In this document: positions 7,850-15,228 of the stretch, piece after piece
How positions within the stretch are numbered: position 1 is the first letter of the stretch
How the letters are laid out: every line of letters starts with the position of its first letter
Source: Promicromonospora panici
Lineage (GTDB): Bacteria; Actinomycetota; Actinomycetes; Actinomycetales; Cellulomonadaceae
Reading direction: 5' to 3'
Assembly (NCBI RefSeq): GCF_900608595.1
Contig: NZ_UWYY01000035.1
Coordinates: 1-35,756 of the forward strand
DNA: 35,756 bases
Made by a program: the position numbers and the translations under genes
The notes under the pieces: model-generated
The model's database searches: none
Told to the model about the DNA's origin: nothing
Seen by the model: the letters and a program-made list of their open reading frames with translations, nothing else

Positions 7850-8653
7850 TCAGCCGACGCGGATGAACGTCGGGCTGGACTGCCAGATGCTCGAGTACCG
7901 GACGGTCTGGCCGGGAACCGGCGCCTCGATCTGCATGCCGTCGCCCGCGTAGATGGCGATGTGCCCGGGGCTCCAGATCAGGTCGCCCGGCTGGGCGTCG
8001 GTCCACGAGACGACGGTCCCGGCGTACCGCTGCTCCGAGGACGTGCGCGGCAGGTCGATGCCGACCTGCGCGTACACGTAGGACGTGAACCCGGAGCAGT
8101 CGAAGCCGGCGGGTGTGCTGCCGGCCCACAGGTACGGCACGCCGAGGTACCGCATGGCGATCGACACCACCGCGGATCCCGCGGCGGAGTCGGGGATCGC
8201 GGCGGCGGCTGCCTCCGCTGCGGCCTCCGCCTCGGCAGCCTCGGCCTCGGCGGCGAGCTCCGCCTGGTACTCCTCGTTCTCCTCGGCGGAGACGACGGAC
8301 ACGGCGGCCGTCTCGGTGGTCAGCTTCGCGTCCGCCGCGACGGTGACCACCGGGGCGGCCGCGACCGCTGCCCGGGCCTGCGCGGTGAGCGCGTTGAGGT
8401 CGGTGCGGTCGAGCTTCGCCGAGACGACGTCTGTGCTCGGTGCGGCCTGTGCCGGTGCGCTGACCAGCGAGATCAGCAGTCCGGAGCCGGCAGCCGCGAT
8501 GGCGCCGCGGCGGGCGACGTCCGCCATCTGCGCGGTGGCGGACACGGAGACGGGAAGGAGGGGCGACCGGCGGGCGGCCCGGTGCCGGCCACGGACGGGG
8601 GCCGGGGTCGGGAACGCCGTGCGGGACGACGCGGGGAGGGTGTTGCGCTCCAT
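7850..8653 (-). CDS. Secreted NlpC/P60 family cell-wall peptidase
   Basis: From ATG 8653 the protein has 267 residues. It has a long basic N-terminus, a hydrophobic stretch (about 50-68) ending in an APAQA-type signal peptidase site near residue 70, and an Ala/Glu-rich likely coiled-coil linker at 124-153. A C-terminal NlpC/P60 domain follows, with catalytic Cys186 (DCSGFTSYVYAQVG) and His231 (GHIAIYAG). Such enzymes cleave D-gamma-glutamyl-diaminopimelate or related bonds in peptidoglycan stems. The linker probably spans the wall or mediates dimerisation. The long N-region before the hydrophobic core could fit an extended signal peptide, or the true start could be the later Met at residue 43. 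The gene is transcribed away from the His-rich membrane protein gene and ends at a shared terminator. Confidence 0.88.
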   Translation of the reverse strand: MERNTLPASSRTAFPTPAPVRGRHRAARRSPLLPVSVSATAQMADVARRGAIAAAGSGLLISLVSAPAQAAPSTDVVSAKLDRTDLNALTAQARAAVAAAPVVTVAADAKLTTETAAVSVVSAEENEEYQAELAAEAEAAEAEAAAEAAAAAIPDSAAGSAVVSIAMRYLGVPYLWAGSTPAGFDCSGFTSYVYAQVGIDLPRTSSEQRYAGTVVSWTDAQPGDLIWSPGHIAIYAGDGMQIEAPVPGQTVRYSSIWQSSPTFIRVG

Positions 8654-8721
8654 AGGGGAATGGACCTTTCTGCTCGGGGAGAACCACGCACGCGGGCCCC
8701 TGGGTGGGCACGCGCGAACCA

Positions 8722-8741
8722 CCGGCGCAGCGCGGCGCCGG
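8722..8741 (-). terminator. GC hairpin after the His-rich membrane protein gene
   Basis: CCGGCGC (8722-8728) and GCGCCGG (8735-8741) form a perfect 7-bp stem with a 6-nt loop, 15 nt after the stop codon at 8757 on the minus strand. There is no T-tract. It could instead be part of the NlpC/P60 leader. Confidence 0.35.
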
Positions 8742-8756
8742 ATGGGTGCGGTTCTT

Positions 8757-9194
8757 CTAGGTCCGGGAGATCCCGAGCGCGTGCAGGGACGGCGCGGTGG
8801 CGGCCGTCCGTGCCGGTGGTGCCCACCGGGTGGCGAGCGCCCAGACCGGTCGCAGGCGCATGGCCCCTAACCGGTCCGGGACCGTCAGGGCGAGCAGCGC
8901 GACGAGCGCCATCAGGCACAGCGCCGCGGTGTTGTGGTGGTCCCCGCCGGCGGGGACGTCCCCGTGCTCGGTGTGCTCGGCGGCGGGCACACCGCCATGG
9001 GCGTGGGCGTCGCCCTCGCCGGGGGTCAGGTGGTGGTCCGCCACGGCGACGACGGGCGCGGAGTGCGCGTTCGTCGCCGTGCTCGTCGCGTGCACCAGCA
9101 TCACGCCGACGACCAGCATCATGATCACCAGGACGCGCGCCGGGTCCCGCCGTCGGGCGGCGAGCAACGAGCGGAACGTGATCATCAGGCGCAT
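8757..9194 (-). CDS. Small His-rich two-helix membrane protein of unknown function
   Basis: This protein of about 145 residues has a basic N-terminus, one hydrophobic helix (VLVIMMLVVGVMLV), a central segment with clustered His residues (DHHLTPGEGDAHAHGG and a further HTEH...GGDHHN run), a second hydrophobic helix (AALCLMALVALLALTV) and a basic tail. It resembles small actinobacterial membrane proteins annotated only by domain-of-unknown-function numbers (DUF6153-like), but I am not certain of that. Metal binding by the extracytoplasmic loop is a reasonable guess. The start is uncertain: ATG 9194 is preferred because a TATCCT box ends 10 nt before it, giving a near-leaderless message. ATG 9203 and GTG 9215 are alternatives, and none has a Shine-Dalgarno. 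Confidence 0.65.
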   Translation of the reverse strand: MRLMITFRSLLAARRRDPARVLVIMMLVVGVMLVHATSTATNAHSAPVVAVADHHLTPGEGDAHAHGGVPAAEHTEHGDVPAGGDHHNTAALCLMALVALLALTVPDRLGAMRLRPVWALATRWAPPARTAATAPSLHALGISRT

Positions 9195-9357
9195 GACGAC
9201 CATAAGGATAACCACATCACAAGCCGGTCACGGTGGGGCCGGGCGCCGCCGGGGCCGCTACCTGCTGCCTGACCTGCTGAGAAAGGGTGCGAGCCGCGGG
9301 AACCGCGCACTACGTTGAGGCGGTCCGTGAAGAACGACCCCAACAGAGAGCGTGCGC

Positions 9358-9918
9358 ATGACGAACCTGTCCGACTTCAGCGACGACGAGATCGACCAGA
9401 TCCTGGACGCACCAGGCGCGGTGCTCAAGGGTGCGACCCTCGCCGACGGGGAACCCGGCGGGATCAGGTTCCTGCTGGAGGGCACGGCCGGAGCCAAGGT
9501 CTTCCGCGAGGCACAGGTGCACGAGAGCGACTTCGTCCGGTCGGTGGCGGTCGCGCTGCGCGCCCGGATCGGCGAGCAGTGGGCGGCCGAGGAGGCGGCG
9601 CGGAAGAACCCCGCCGCGTCGGTCGGGGTGGCGGCCGCGGCCGCCGCCACGCAGGAGGCGGCGAAGGTGGGCGCGCGTCCCGACCCGGAGGGCGCGACGG
9701 CCGAGGCGGTCGAGCTGACCCGGGCCGCCGTCGCCCTGCTCGGCGGGCGGGCGGACGAGAAGGACGTCGTCGCCTACGGCGAGTGGCTGCTCCGGATCGC
9801 CGAGCAGGTGGCCAGGGCCGCCTCGACCAAGGAGGGCGGCTTCTTCAGCAAGCGCGTCAAGGTCTCCGCGAGCGAGCAGGACTACCTCGACCGGCTCGCG
9901 GCCGCCGTCGGGCGCTGA
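9358..9918 (+). CDS. Conserved-looking cytosolic protein of unknown function
   Basis: I do not recognise this 186-residue protein. It starts with an acidic segment (LSDFSDDEIDQILDAPGAVLKGA) and contains an Ala-rich stretch around 85-105. It ends in a helical half whose pattern (AVALLGGRADEKDVVAYGEWLLRIAEQVARAA) looks like a compact four-helix domain. There is no signal peptide, membrane segment or catalytic signature. Codon use and third-position GC match the neighbours. ATG 9358 has a GAGAG Shine-Dalgarno about 7 nt upstream, and a GTG at 9352 is a weaker alternative. It converges on the response regulator gene with only 4 nt between stop codons. Confidence 0.7.
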   Translation: MTNLSDFSDDEIDQILDAPGAVLKGATLADGEPGGIRFLLEGTAGAKVFREAQVHESDFVRSVAVALRARIGEQWAAEEAARKNPAASVGVAAAAAATQEAAKVGARPDPEGATAEAVELTRAAVALLGGRADEKDVVAYGEWLLRIAEQVARAASTKEGGFFSKRVKVSASEQDYLDRLAAAVGR

Positions 9919-9922
9919 CGGC

Positions 9923-10618
9923 TCAGGCCGGGCGCTGACGCGCGTACTCGAGCTCCGGTCGCCCGCGCGTCCCGTACCGGGGCGCGCGGGTGGCGACCCC
10001 GGCGTCCGCGAGGAACTCCAGGTAGCGCCGAGCGGTGATGCGGGCCAGGTGGAGCTCGTCCGCCACCTCGCTCGCCGACAGCGCGCCGGGCTGCCGGGCC
10101 AGCAGGTCGGACACGGCGTCCAGCGTGTCCTGGGACAGCCCCTTCGGGAGCCCTGCCGCGTTGGACGTGCGCAGCGCCGCGAACGCCGTGTCCACCTCGC
10201 GCTGGCTGAGCGTGGAGACCGGCGAGCGCATCTGCTCGAAGTACTTGCGGTACGCGCTGAGCTTCTCGGCGAACAGCCCGAACACGAACGGCTTGATCAG
10301 GTACTGCACGACGCCGATGGCCACCGCCTCGCGCACCGTCTCGAGCTCGCGGGCCGCCGTCACGGCGATCACGTCGACCACGAGCCCGGCCGCGCGCAGC
10401 TGCCGGCACAGGACCAGGCCGTGCAGGTCAGGCAGGTTCATGTCGAGCAGGAGCAGGTGCACCTCCTGGCCGTCGGCCTGGGCGGCGCGCAGCGCGCGCA
10501 CGGTCTCGCTCGCGGTGTGCACCACCCCGGCGAGCTCGAACCCTTCCACGCGGCGCACGTACTCACCGTGCGCCGCGGCGGTGTGGTGGTCGTCCTCCAC
10601 CACCAGGACCCGGATCAC
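9923..10618 (-). CDS. CitB/DcuR-type response regulator
   Basis: This 231-residue regulator has an N-terminal receiver domain with acidic pocket Asp9/Asp10, phosphoacceptor Asp59 (LLLLDMNLPD) and conserved Lys109 (YLIKPF). A linker follows, then a C-terminal helix-turn-helix of the CitB type (LSASEVADELHLARITARRYLEFL). The start is GTG 10618, which overlaps the kinase stop codon by 4 nt (GTGA), so the pair is translationally coupled. Family members (DcuR, CitB, DctR) activate transport or fermentation genes for C4- and C6-dicarboxylates. The divergent dctA gene at 12475 is the obvious target. Tandem repeats at 12374-12396 are the likely binding site. Confidence 0.9.
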   Translation of the reverse strand: MIRVLVVEDDHHTAAAHGEYVRRVEGFELAGVVHTASETVRALRAAQADGQEVHLLLLDMNLPDLHGLVLCRQLRAAGLVVDVIAVTAARELETVREAVAIGVVQYLIKPFVFGLFAEKLSAYRKYFEQMRSPVSTLSQREVDTAFAALRTSNAAGLPKGLSQDTLDAVSDLLARQPGALSASEVADELHLARITARRYLEFLADAGVATRAPRYGTRGRPELEYARQRPA

Positions 10619-12333
10619 GGTCGGCTCACCCCGGCCTCGGCCGTGCCGCTCACCTGGTCCGGCTGCCCGACGGCGGGCGGGCGCGGCAGCGTGACCGTGA
10701 AGACGGCCCCTCCGCCCGCGCTCGCGCCGGTACCGGTGCCCGCGCCGGCCGCCTGGGAGACCTCGACGTCGCCGTCCAGGCTCTCGACCACCTGGCGCAC
10801 GAGCGCCAGCCCGTAACCACGCCCGCCGGCGGCCGCGTCCTTGGTGCTCCAGCCGTGCTCGAAGATGCGGCCCAGGTCGGCGTCGGCGATGCCGGGCCCG
10901 CTGTCGGAGACCTGGAACACCAGCGAACCGTCGTCGCCGTTGGCGAGGTAGACCTCCACCCAGGCCTCCTCCGGTGCGCCGTCCAGGGCGCGCGACGCCG
11001 CGGCGTCTATCGCGTTGTCGATCAGGTTGCCCAGGATCGTGACCACGTCGACGGGCTCCAGCCAGTGCGTGCCGGGCGCCAGGTGCGTCTCGAAGTGCAT
11101 CTCCACCGCGCGCTCGCGGGCCTGCGCGGCCTTGCCCAGGACGAGCGCCGCGATCACCGGCTCCTCGATGGCCTGGACCACGCGGTCCGTGAGCCGCTGC
11201 CCCAGGTCCCGCTCGCTCGCGACGAACCGCAAGGCCTCGTCGCTGCGGCCCAGCTCGATGAGCGTGGCGATGGTGTGCAGCCGGTTGCTGAAGTCGTGGG
11301 TCTGGGCGCGCAGCGCCTCCGAGATCGTGCGTACCGACGAGAGCTCGCCGGTCACGCGCTGCAGCTCGGTGCGGTCCCGCAGGGACACGACCTCGCCGAC
11401 GTTCCGGCCCGACGCCGCAGCGGTGTCTCGGCTCACCAGCAGCACCCGGTCGCCGACGCGGACCGGGCCCTCGGGCGCCTCCCCGCCGAGCACGTCGCGG
11501 ACGGCGGGGGACAGGCGGGGGTCGGCCACCGCGAACGGCACCTCGAGGTCCGGGACGTCGAGGAGGCGCAGCGCCTCGTCGTTGGCGAGGACCACGGTGC
11601 CGTCCTCGACCAGCAGCATGCCCTCCTCGACCGAGTGCAGCACCGCCTCGTGCGCCGTGAACAGGTGCGCCAGCTCGTCCGGGCCCTTGCTCTCCGTGAT
11701 CCGGTCCAGGCGGCGCGCGAGCACGGCCGCGGCGACGGCGCCCGCGCCGAACGCCAGGAGCGTGCCGACGCCGAGGATCACCAGGCGCGGGACGATGCTG
11801 TCCCACAGCCGGTCGAGCGTCACCCCGGCCGACACGAGGCCCACCACCTCGCCGTCGTCCGTCACGACCGGCACGACCGCGCGGACCGACGGTCCGAGCG
11901 TGCCGTCGTAGACCTCCGTGAGCACGTGGCCACCCAGCGCCGGGGCGATGGTGCCCACGAACGCACGCCCGATCTGCCACTCGTTGCGGTGCGTGTAGCG
12001 GGTCCGGTCGGTGTCCATGACGGTCAGGTAATCGATCTCCGTCGTGTCCGTCACCCGCTCCGCGTACGGCTGCAGGAGTCGCGACGCCTCGGCCACCGAG
12101 CCGGCGCGGTCGGTGGCGGCGTCCGCGTGCGCCCGGGCGACCGTGTCGATGACCAGTGACTCCGCCGCGACAGTGGCCGCCAGGTCCGTGCTCTCCGTCG
12201 CCGCGTGCGCGTGCGCCTGCGCACGGGCGTCGAGCACCAGGAGCCCGAACACGACCAGTGCGCCGACGAACAGCAGTGCCGTGTGCACAGCGAGGAACCA
12301 CCTCGCGATACTCGCACCTCGTCGCAGCGCCAC
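10615..12333 (-). CDS. CitA/DcuS-type sensor histidine kinase
   Basis: This 572-residue kinase has TM1 (about 12-34), an extracytoplasmic sensor domain and TM2 (about 183-206). The sensor carries the family ligand motif TRYTHRNEWQIGRAFVG at 111-127. A cytoplasmic PAS domain (about 225-320) follows, then the phosphoacceptor His346 in AQTHDFSNRLH, N box NLIDNAIDAA (436-445), DSGPGI (477-482) and GRGYGLAL (504-511). Arg/His in the sensor motif match the carboxylate-binding residues of CitA and DcuS, so the ligand should be citrate or a C4-dicarboxylate. The start is GTG 12333, and an ATG 8 nt upstream is out of frame. It forms an operon with the response regulator and is divergent from dctA. Confidence 0.92.
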   Translation of the reverse strand: MALRRGASIARWFLAVHTALLFVGALVVFGLLVLDARAQAHAHAATESTDLAATVAAESLVIDTVARAHADAATDRAGSVAEASRLLQPYAERVTDTTEIDYLTVMDTDRTRYTHRNEWQIGRAFVGTIAPALGGHVLTEVYDGTLGPSVRAVVPVVTDDGEVVGLVSAGVTLDRLWDSIVPRLVILGVGTLLAFGAGAVAAAVLARRLDRITESKGPDELAHLFTAHEAVLHSVEEGMLLVEDGTVVLANDEALRLLDVPDLEVPFAVADPRLSPAVRDVLGGEAPEGPVRVGDRVLLVSRDTAAASGRNVGEVVSLRDRTELQRVTGELSSVRTISEALRAQTHDFSNRLHTIATLIELGRSDEALRFVASERDLGQRLTDRVVQAIEEPVIAALVLGKAAQARERAVEMHFETHLAPGTHWLEPVDVVTILGNLIDNAIDAAASRALDGAPEEAWVEVYLANGDDGSLVFQVSDSGPGIADADLGRIFEHGWSTKDAAAGGRGYGLALVRQVVESLDGDVEVSQAAGAGTGTGASAGGGAVFTVTLPRPPAVGQPDQVSGTAEAGVSRP

Positions 12334-12373
12334 GGACCCATTGTCGCCCCCGCACGACACCGGCCCGACCGCC

Positions 12374-12396
12374 TGAGAACACTCGGTGAGAACACT
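12374..12396. promoter_or_regulatory. Tandem direct repeat TGAGAACACT-CGG-TGAGAACACT
   Basis: Two identical 10-bp units (12374-12383, 12387-12396), 13 bp apart, lie in the 141-bp spacer between the kinase gene and dctA. They are about 80-100 bp upstream of the dctA start. This position and spacing suit a response-regulator dimer activating dctA, and possibly autoregulating the kinase operon. Confidence 0.55.
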
Positions 12397-12449
12397 ATGT
12401 ACGCAATGGTGGGGTTCGCCGTGGTCCCCAGCACTCTTGTCGCTGACCA

Positions 12450-12461
12450 CACAACGTTGTG
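12450..12461. promoter_or_regulatory. Perfect 12-bp palindrome CACAACGTTGTG before dctA
   Basis: The palindrome ends 13 nt before the dctA ATG and touches its Shine-Dalgarno (GAGAGGA). It could be an operator for a repressor or, in RNA, a self-complementary site near the ribosome binding site. Confidence 0.4.
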
Positions 12462-12474
12462 AGAGGAACACACC

Positions 12475-13893
12475 ATGGCGGCAACGCAGCCCGCCGGCGC
12501 CGGGACCACCCCGCGCCGCCGGCTCGACAAGAGTCACTACCTGTACATCGCGGTGATCGTGGCCGTCGTGGCCGGCGTCATCGTCGGGCTCGCGTCGCCC
12601 GCGACCGGAGTGGCGCTGAAGCCGCTCGGCAGCGGGTTCGTCGACCTGATCAAGATGATGATCTCCCCGGTGATCTTCTGCACCATCGTGCTGGGCATCG
12701 GATCCATAGCGAAGGCCGCGACGGTCGGCCGCGTGGGCGGCCTCGCGCTGCTCTACTTCCTCGTCATGTCCACGTTCGCCCTGGTGATCGGCCTGGTCGT
12801 CGGCAACGTTCTGCACCCGGGCGAGGGCCTGTCCGTCACCGGCACGACCTACGAGGCCGAGGGCGAGGCGTCGTCCCTGGTCGACTTCGTGCTCGGCATC
12901 ATCCCCACCACGCTCGTCTCGCCGCTGACCGGCGAGTCCGTGCTGCAGACCCTGTTCGTGGCGCTGCTCGTCGGGTTCGGCATCCAGCAGCTGGGCGCCC
13001 GCGGCAAGCCCGCCCTGGAGGCGGTGCGGCTGATCCAGTCGATAGTCTTCCGCGTCCTGACGATGATCCTGTGGGTGGCGCCGGTCGGCGCGTTCGGTGC
13101 CATCGCCGCCGTCGTCGGCGAGACCGGGTGGGGCGCCGTCGTCCAGCTGGGCACCCTGATGCTCGGGTTCTACGTGACCTGCATCCTGTTCATCGTCCTC
13201 GTGCTCGGCACCGTGCTGAAGCTCGTGTCGGGCGTGAACATCTTCCTGCTCATGAAGTACCTGGCCCGCGAGTACCTGCTGATCGTCAGCACGTCCTCGT
13301 CCGAGGCCGCCCTGCCGCGGCTGATCGCCAAGATGGAGCACCTCGGCGTGTCCAAGCCGGTCGTCGGCATCACGGTGCCGACCGGCTACTCGTTCAACCT
13401 GGACGGCACGGCCATCTACCTGACCATGGCGTCACTGTTCATCGCGTCCGCCATGGGGACGCCGCTGTCCGTGCCCGAGCAGATCGGCATGCTCGCCTTC
13501 ATGATCATCGCCTCCAAGGGCGCGGCCGGCGTCACCGGTGCGGGCCTGGCGACCCTCGCCGGCGGCCTGCAGACCTACCGCCCCGACCTGGTCGACGGCG
13601 TCGGGATCATCGTCGGCATCGACCGCTTCATGTCCGAGGCGCGCGCCCTGACCAACTTCACCGGCAACGCCGTCGCGACGGTGGTCATCGGCACCTGGAC
13701 GAAGGAGATCGACCGCGAGCGCGTGAACCAGGTCCTCGCGGGCGGGATCCCGTTCGACGAGACCGCCGTCGACCCCGCCCACGGCGGTGCGGCCGACGAC
13801 GCCCCCGCCGACCCGGGCACCGACTCCGCCGACGCGGCCGCCGGGCGCAGCGGCGGCTCCCGGGAGAAGGTGGCCGAGTCGGCCGCGGTCTGA
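12475..13893 (+). CDS. dctA: Cation:dicarboxylate symporter (DctA-like)
   Basis: This 472-residue membrane protein of the dicarboxylate/amino acid:cation symporter family takes up succinate, fumarate or malate with protons or sodium. Family signatures include the N-terminal GVIVGL and KMMISPVIFCTIVLGI segments, the serine-rich reentrant loop LLIVSTSSSEAALPRLI, and SFNLDGTAIYLTMASLFIA in TM7. ASKGAAGVTGAG in the second hairpin and FTGNAVATVVI in TM8 also fit. The C-terminal 50 residues are Ala/Asp-rich and look disordered. ATG 12475 has an AGAGGA Shine-Dalgarno. It is divergent from the CitA/DcuS-type two-component system, which should sense the substrate and activate it. A strong terminator follows. 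Citrate as an additional substrate cannot be excluded. Confidence 0.92.
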   Translation: MAATQPAGAGTTPRRRLDKSHYLYIAVIVAVVAGVIVGLASPATGVALKPLGSGFVDLIKMMISPVIFCTIVLGIGSIAKAATVGRVGGLALLYFLVMSTFALVIGLVVGNVLHPGEGLSVTGTTYEAEGEASSLVDFVLGIIPTTLVSPLTGESVLQTLFVALLVGFGIQQLGARGKPALEAVRLIQSIVFRVLTMILWVAPVGAFGAIAAVVGETGWGAVVQLGTLMLGFYVTCILFIVLVLGTVLKLVSGVNIFLLMKYLAREYLLIVSTSSSEAALPRLIAKMEHLGVSKPVVGITVPTGYSFNLDGTAIYLTMASLFIASAMGTPLSVPEQIGMLAFMIIASKGAAGVTGAGLATLAGGLQTYRPDLVDGVGIIVGIDRFMSEARALTNFTGNAVATVVIGTWTKEIDRERVNQVLAGGIPFDETAVDPAHGGAADDAPADPGTDSADAAAGRSGGSREKVAESAAV

Positions 13894-13912
13894 CCGACCG
13901 CGGGATCTGACC

Positions 13913-13960
13913 GACGGCGGTCCAGGCACTCTGGGGGTGCCCGGGCCGCCGTCTCTCTCT
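13913..13960 (+). terminator. Intrinsic terminator of dctA
   Basis: A 17-bp stem pairs 13913-13929 with 13937-13953 (15 Watson-Crick pairs, one G-U, one mismatch) around a 7-nt loop. It is followed by the pyrimidine run TCTCTCT. It begins 20 nt after the dctA stop codon. Confidence 0.8.
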
Positions 13961-13984
13961 GCCGCGCTCCCGGCGCACCACCGC

Positions 13985-14040
13985 CGAACGTAGGCCTGGC
14001 CGCTCTCTGGCCACCTGCGCCGCGACTACTCCTACGTTCG
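13985..14040. promoter_or_regulatory. Distant inverted repeat CGAACGTAGG / CCTACGTTCG upstream of the beta-lactamase
   Basis: Perfect 10-bp arms (13985-13994 and 14031-14040) are separated by 36 nt in the 247-bp spacer between dctA and the beta-lactamase gene. They could be paired regulator half-sites or a large cruciform. No divergent regulator gene is adjacent. Confidence 0.4.
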
Positions 14041-14075
14041 ACGGCCGGGGCCGCGGCCGAGGCCCGAACGACCAC

Positions 14076-14117
14076 GCATCTGCTGCCACGCCCGGGCCGG
14101 TCCTTGGCAGCAGACGC
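14076..14117 (+). promoter_or_regulatory. Leader hairpin upstream of the beta-lactamase
   Basis: GCATCTGCTGCCA (14076-14088) pairs with TGGCAGCAGACGC (14105-14117) at 12 of 13 positions (the mismatch can form a G-U or A-C pair depending on strand), around a 16-nt GC-rich loop. The hairpin ends 23 nt before the GTG start. It may be a leader structure affecting expression, or a leftover terminator. Confidence 0.4.
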
Positions 14118-14140
14118 ATGGTGAACGAGAGTCGGTCGGT

Positions 14141-15109
14141 GTGAGCTTCCTGAATCTGCCACGGCTGACGGCGCTGGTGGCCGTGGCCGCACTGTCCCTG
14201 ACCGCCTGTACCGTGGACGGCGCCGGACCGGGCCCGGATCCCAGCACCCCGGCGGCGGGAAGTGGGGCGGCGGCAACCCCGACGCCCGCTGCGACCCCAA
14301 TCACGACCCCGACGCCGCCGCGGGCCGACGTCGGCGCCGCCGTCCGCCGCCTCGAGGAGAGGTACGACTCCGTCGTCGGTCTGTACGCCGTCGACACCGG
14401 TACGGAGACGGAGGTGACCCACCGTGCCGACCGCCGCTTCGGATACGCCTCGACGTTCAAGGCGTTGGCGGCGGGCGCGGTCCTGGAGCGCAGCGGCCCG
14501 GAGGAGCTGGCGCGGGTCGTGAACTACGACGCCGACGACCTCCAGGAGTACTCGCCGGTGGCCGAGCGGCACGTCGACGAGGGTATGACGATGTACCAGA
14601 TCATCGACGCTGCCGTGCAGCAGAGCGACAACACGGCGGGCAACCTGCTGCTCGACGCGCTGGGCGGGCCCGCAGGCCTGCAGAGCGCGCTGCGCGCGAT
14701 CGGTGACGAGACCACGAGGCCCGCGCGCTATGAGCCCGAGCTGAACGATGTCGTCGCCGGTGACGTGCGTGACACCAGCACGCCCCGGGCGCTCGCGCAC
14801 GACCTGCGCGCCTACGGACTCGGTGACGTGCTCGACGACGAGGTCAGGGCGACCTTCGTCGAGGCCCTGCGCGGCAGCGTCACCGGCATGGAGACGATCC
14901 GCGCCGGCGTGCCGGAGGGCTGGGTGGTGGGCGACAAGACCGGCACCTCCGGGCGCGGTGGCAGGAACGACATCGGCATCGTCTGGCCGCCCGGCCGCGA
15001 GCCGGTCGTGCTGGCGGTACTCACCCAGACGAAGGACCCCGAGGCCGAGCCCGACGACGCCCTCCTCGCGGAGGTCACGGCGGTCGCCGTCGAGGCGCTC
15101 GGCGGCTGA
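14141..15109 (+). CDS. Class A beta-lactamase, predicted lipoprotein
   Basis: This 322-residue protein has a lipoprotein signal ending in LSLTAC (lipidated Cys23) and a 40-residue Thr/Pro/Ala linker. The full class A serine beta-lactamase motif set follows: STFK with nucleophile Ser104 and Lys107, SDN (162-164), EPELN with the general base Glu198 (Ambler 166), and KTG (266-268). It should hydrolyse penicillins and perhaps early cephalosporins outside the membrane. Spectrum cannot be read from sequence. The start is GTG 14141, because an upstream ATG frame closes immediately. No divergent regulator of the AmpR or BlaI type is adjacent, but two unusual inverted repeats lie in its leader. Such genes are often intrinsic chromosomal genes in Gram-positive actinobacteria, and no mobile element is nearby. 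Confidence 0.95.
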   Translation: MSFLNLPRLTALVAVAALSLTACTVDGAGPGPDPSTPAAGSGAAATPTPAATPITTPTPPRADVGAAVRRLEERYDSVVGLYAVDTGTETEVTHRADRRFGYASTFKALAAGAVLERSGPEELARVVNYDADDLQEYSPVAERHVDEGMTMYQIIDAAVQQSDNTAGNLLLDALGGPAGLQSALRAIGDETTRPARYEPELNDVVAGDVRDTSTPRALAHDLRAYGLGDVLDDEVRATFVEALRGSVTGMETIRAGVPEGWVVGDKTGTSGRGGRNDIGIVWPPGREPVVLAVLTQTKDPEAEPDDALLAEVTAVAVEALGG

Positions 15110-15121
15110 CCCGCAAGTAGT

Positions 15122-15136
15122 CACGCGGACGCCGCG
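15122..15136 (+). terminator. Weak hairpin after the beta-lactamase
   Basis: ACGCGG-ACG-CCGCGT forms a 6-bp stem with a 3-nt loop 12 nt beyond the stop codon, without a T-tract. It is a possible but weak terminator. Confidence 0.3.
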
Positions 15137-15161
15137 TCATGAGATCACCCCCACAAGGATA

Positions 15162-15205
15162 TGGACGCGACGTTCACATCTGTGGTTATATGAACGCACA
15201 GTCCA
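15162..15205. promoter_or_regulatory. Nested 44-bp palindrome over the SDR-SDR-TetR operon promoter
   Basis: Symmetric blocks around 15183.5 read TGGAC-N4-CGTTCA...AT, an 8-nt centre, then AT...TGAACG-N4-GTCCA. The inner arms 15171-15179 and 15188-15196 match at 8 of 9 positions and the outer TGGAC/GTCCA at 5 of 5. TTATAT (15186-15191) with TGGACG (15162-15167) at 18-nt spacing could be the promoter, so a bound protein would block it. The TetR protein encoded at the end of the operon (16979) is the likely ligand-responsive repressor. Confidence 0.6.
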
Positions 15206-15228
15206 CATCAAGACCTCGGGAGCACATC

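Noticed and set aside
8654..8756. A c-di-AMP (ydaO-type) riboswitch before the NlpC/P60 gene
   Set aside because: The context is right for actinobacterial cell-wall hydrolases, but the spacer is only about 100 nt and I could not match the conserved core. Only a GC hairpin is seen.
9923..13341. Very long minus-strand frames extending through the kinase gene and beyond it under dctA
   Set aside because: Only the kinase and response regulator parts have domain signatures. The extensions are antisense or out-of-frame and have Arg/Gly-rich composition.
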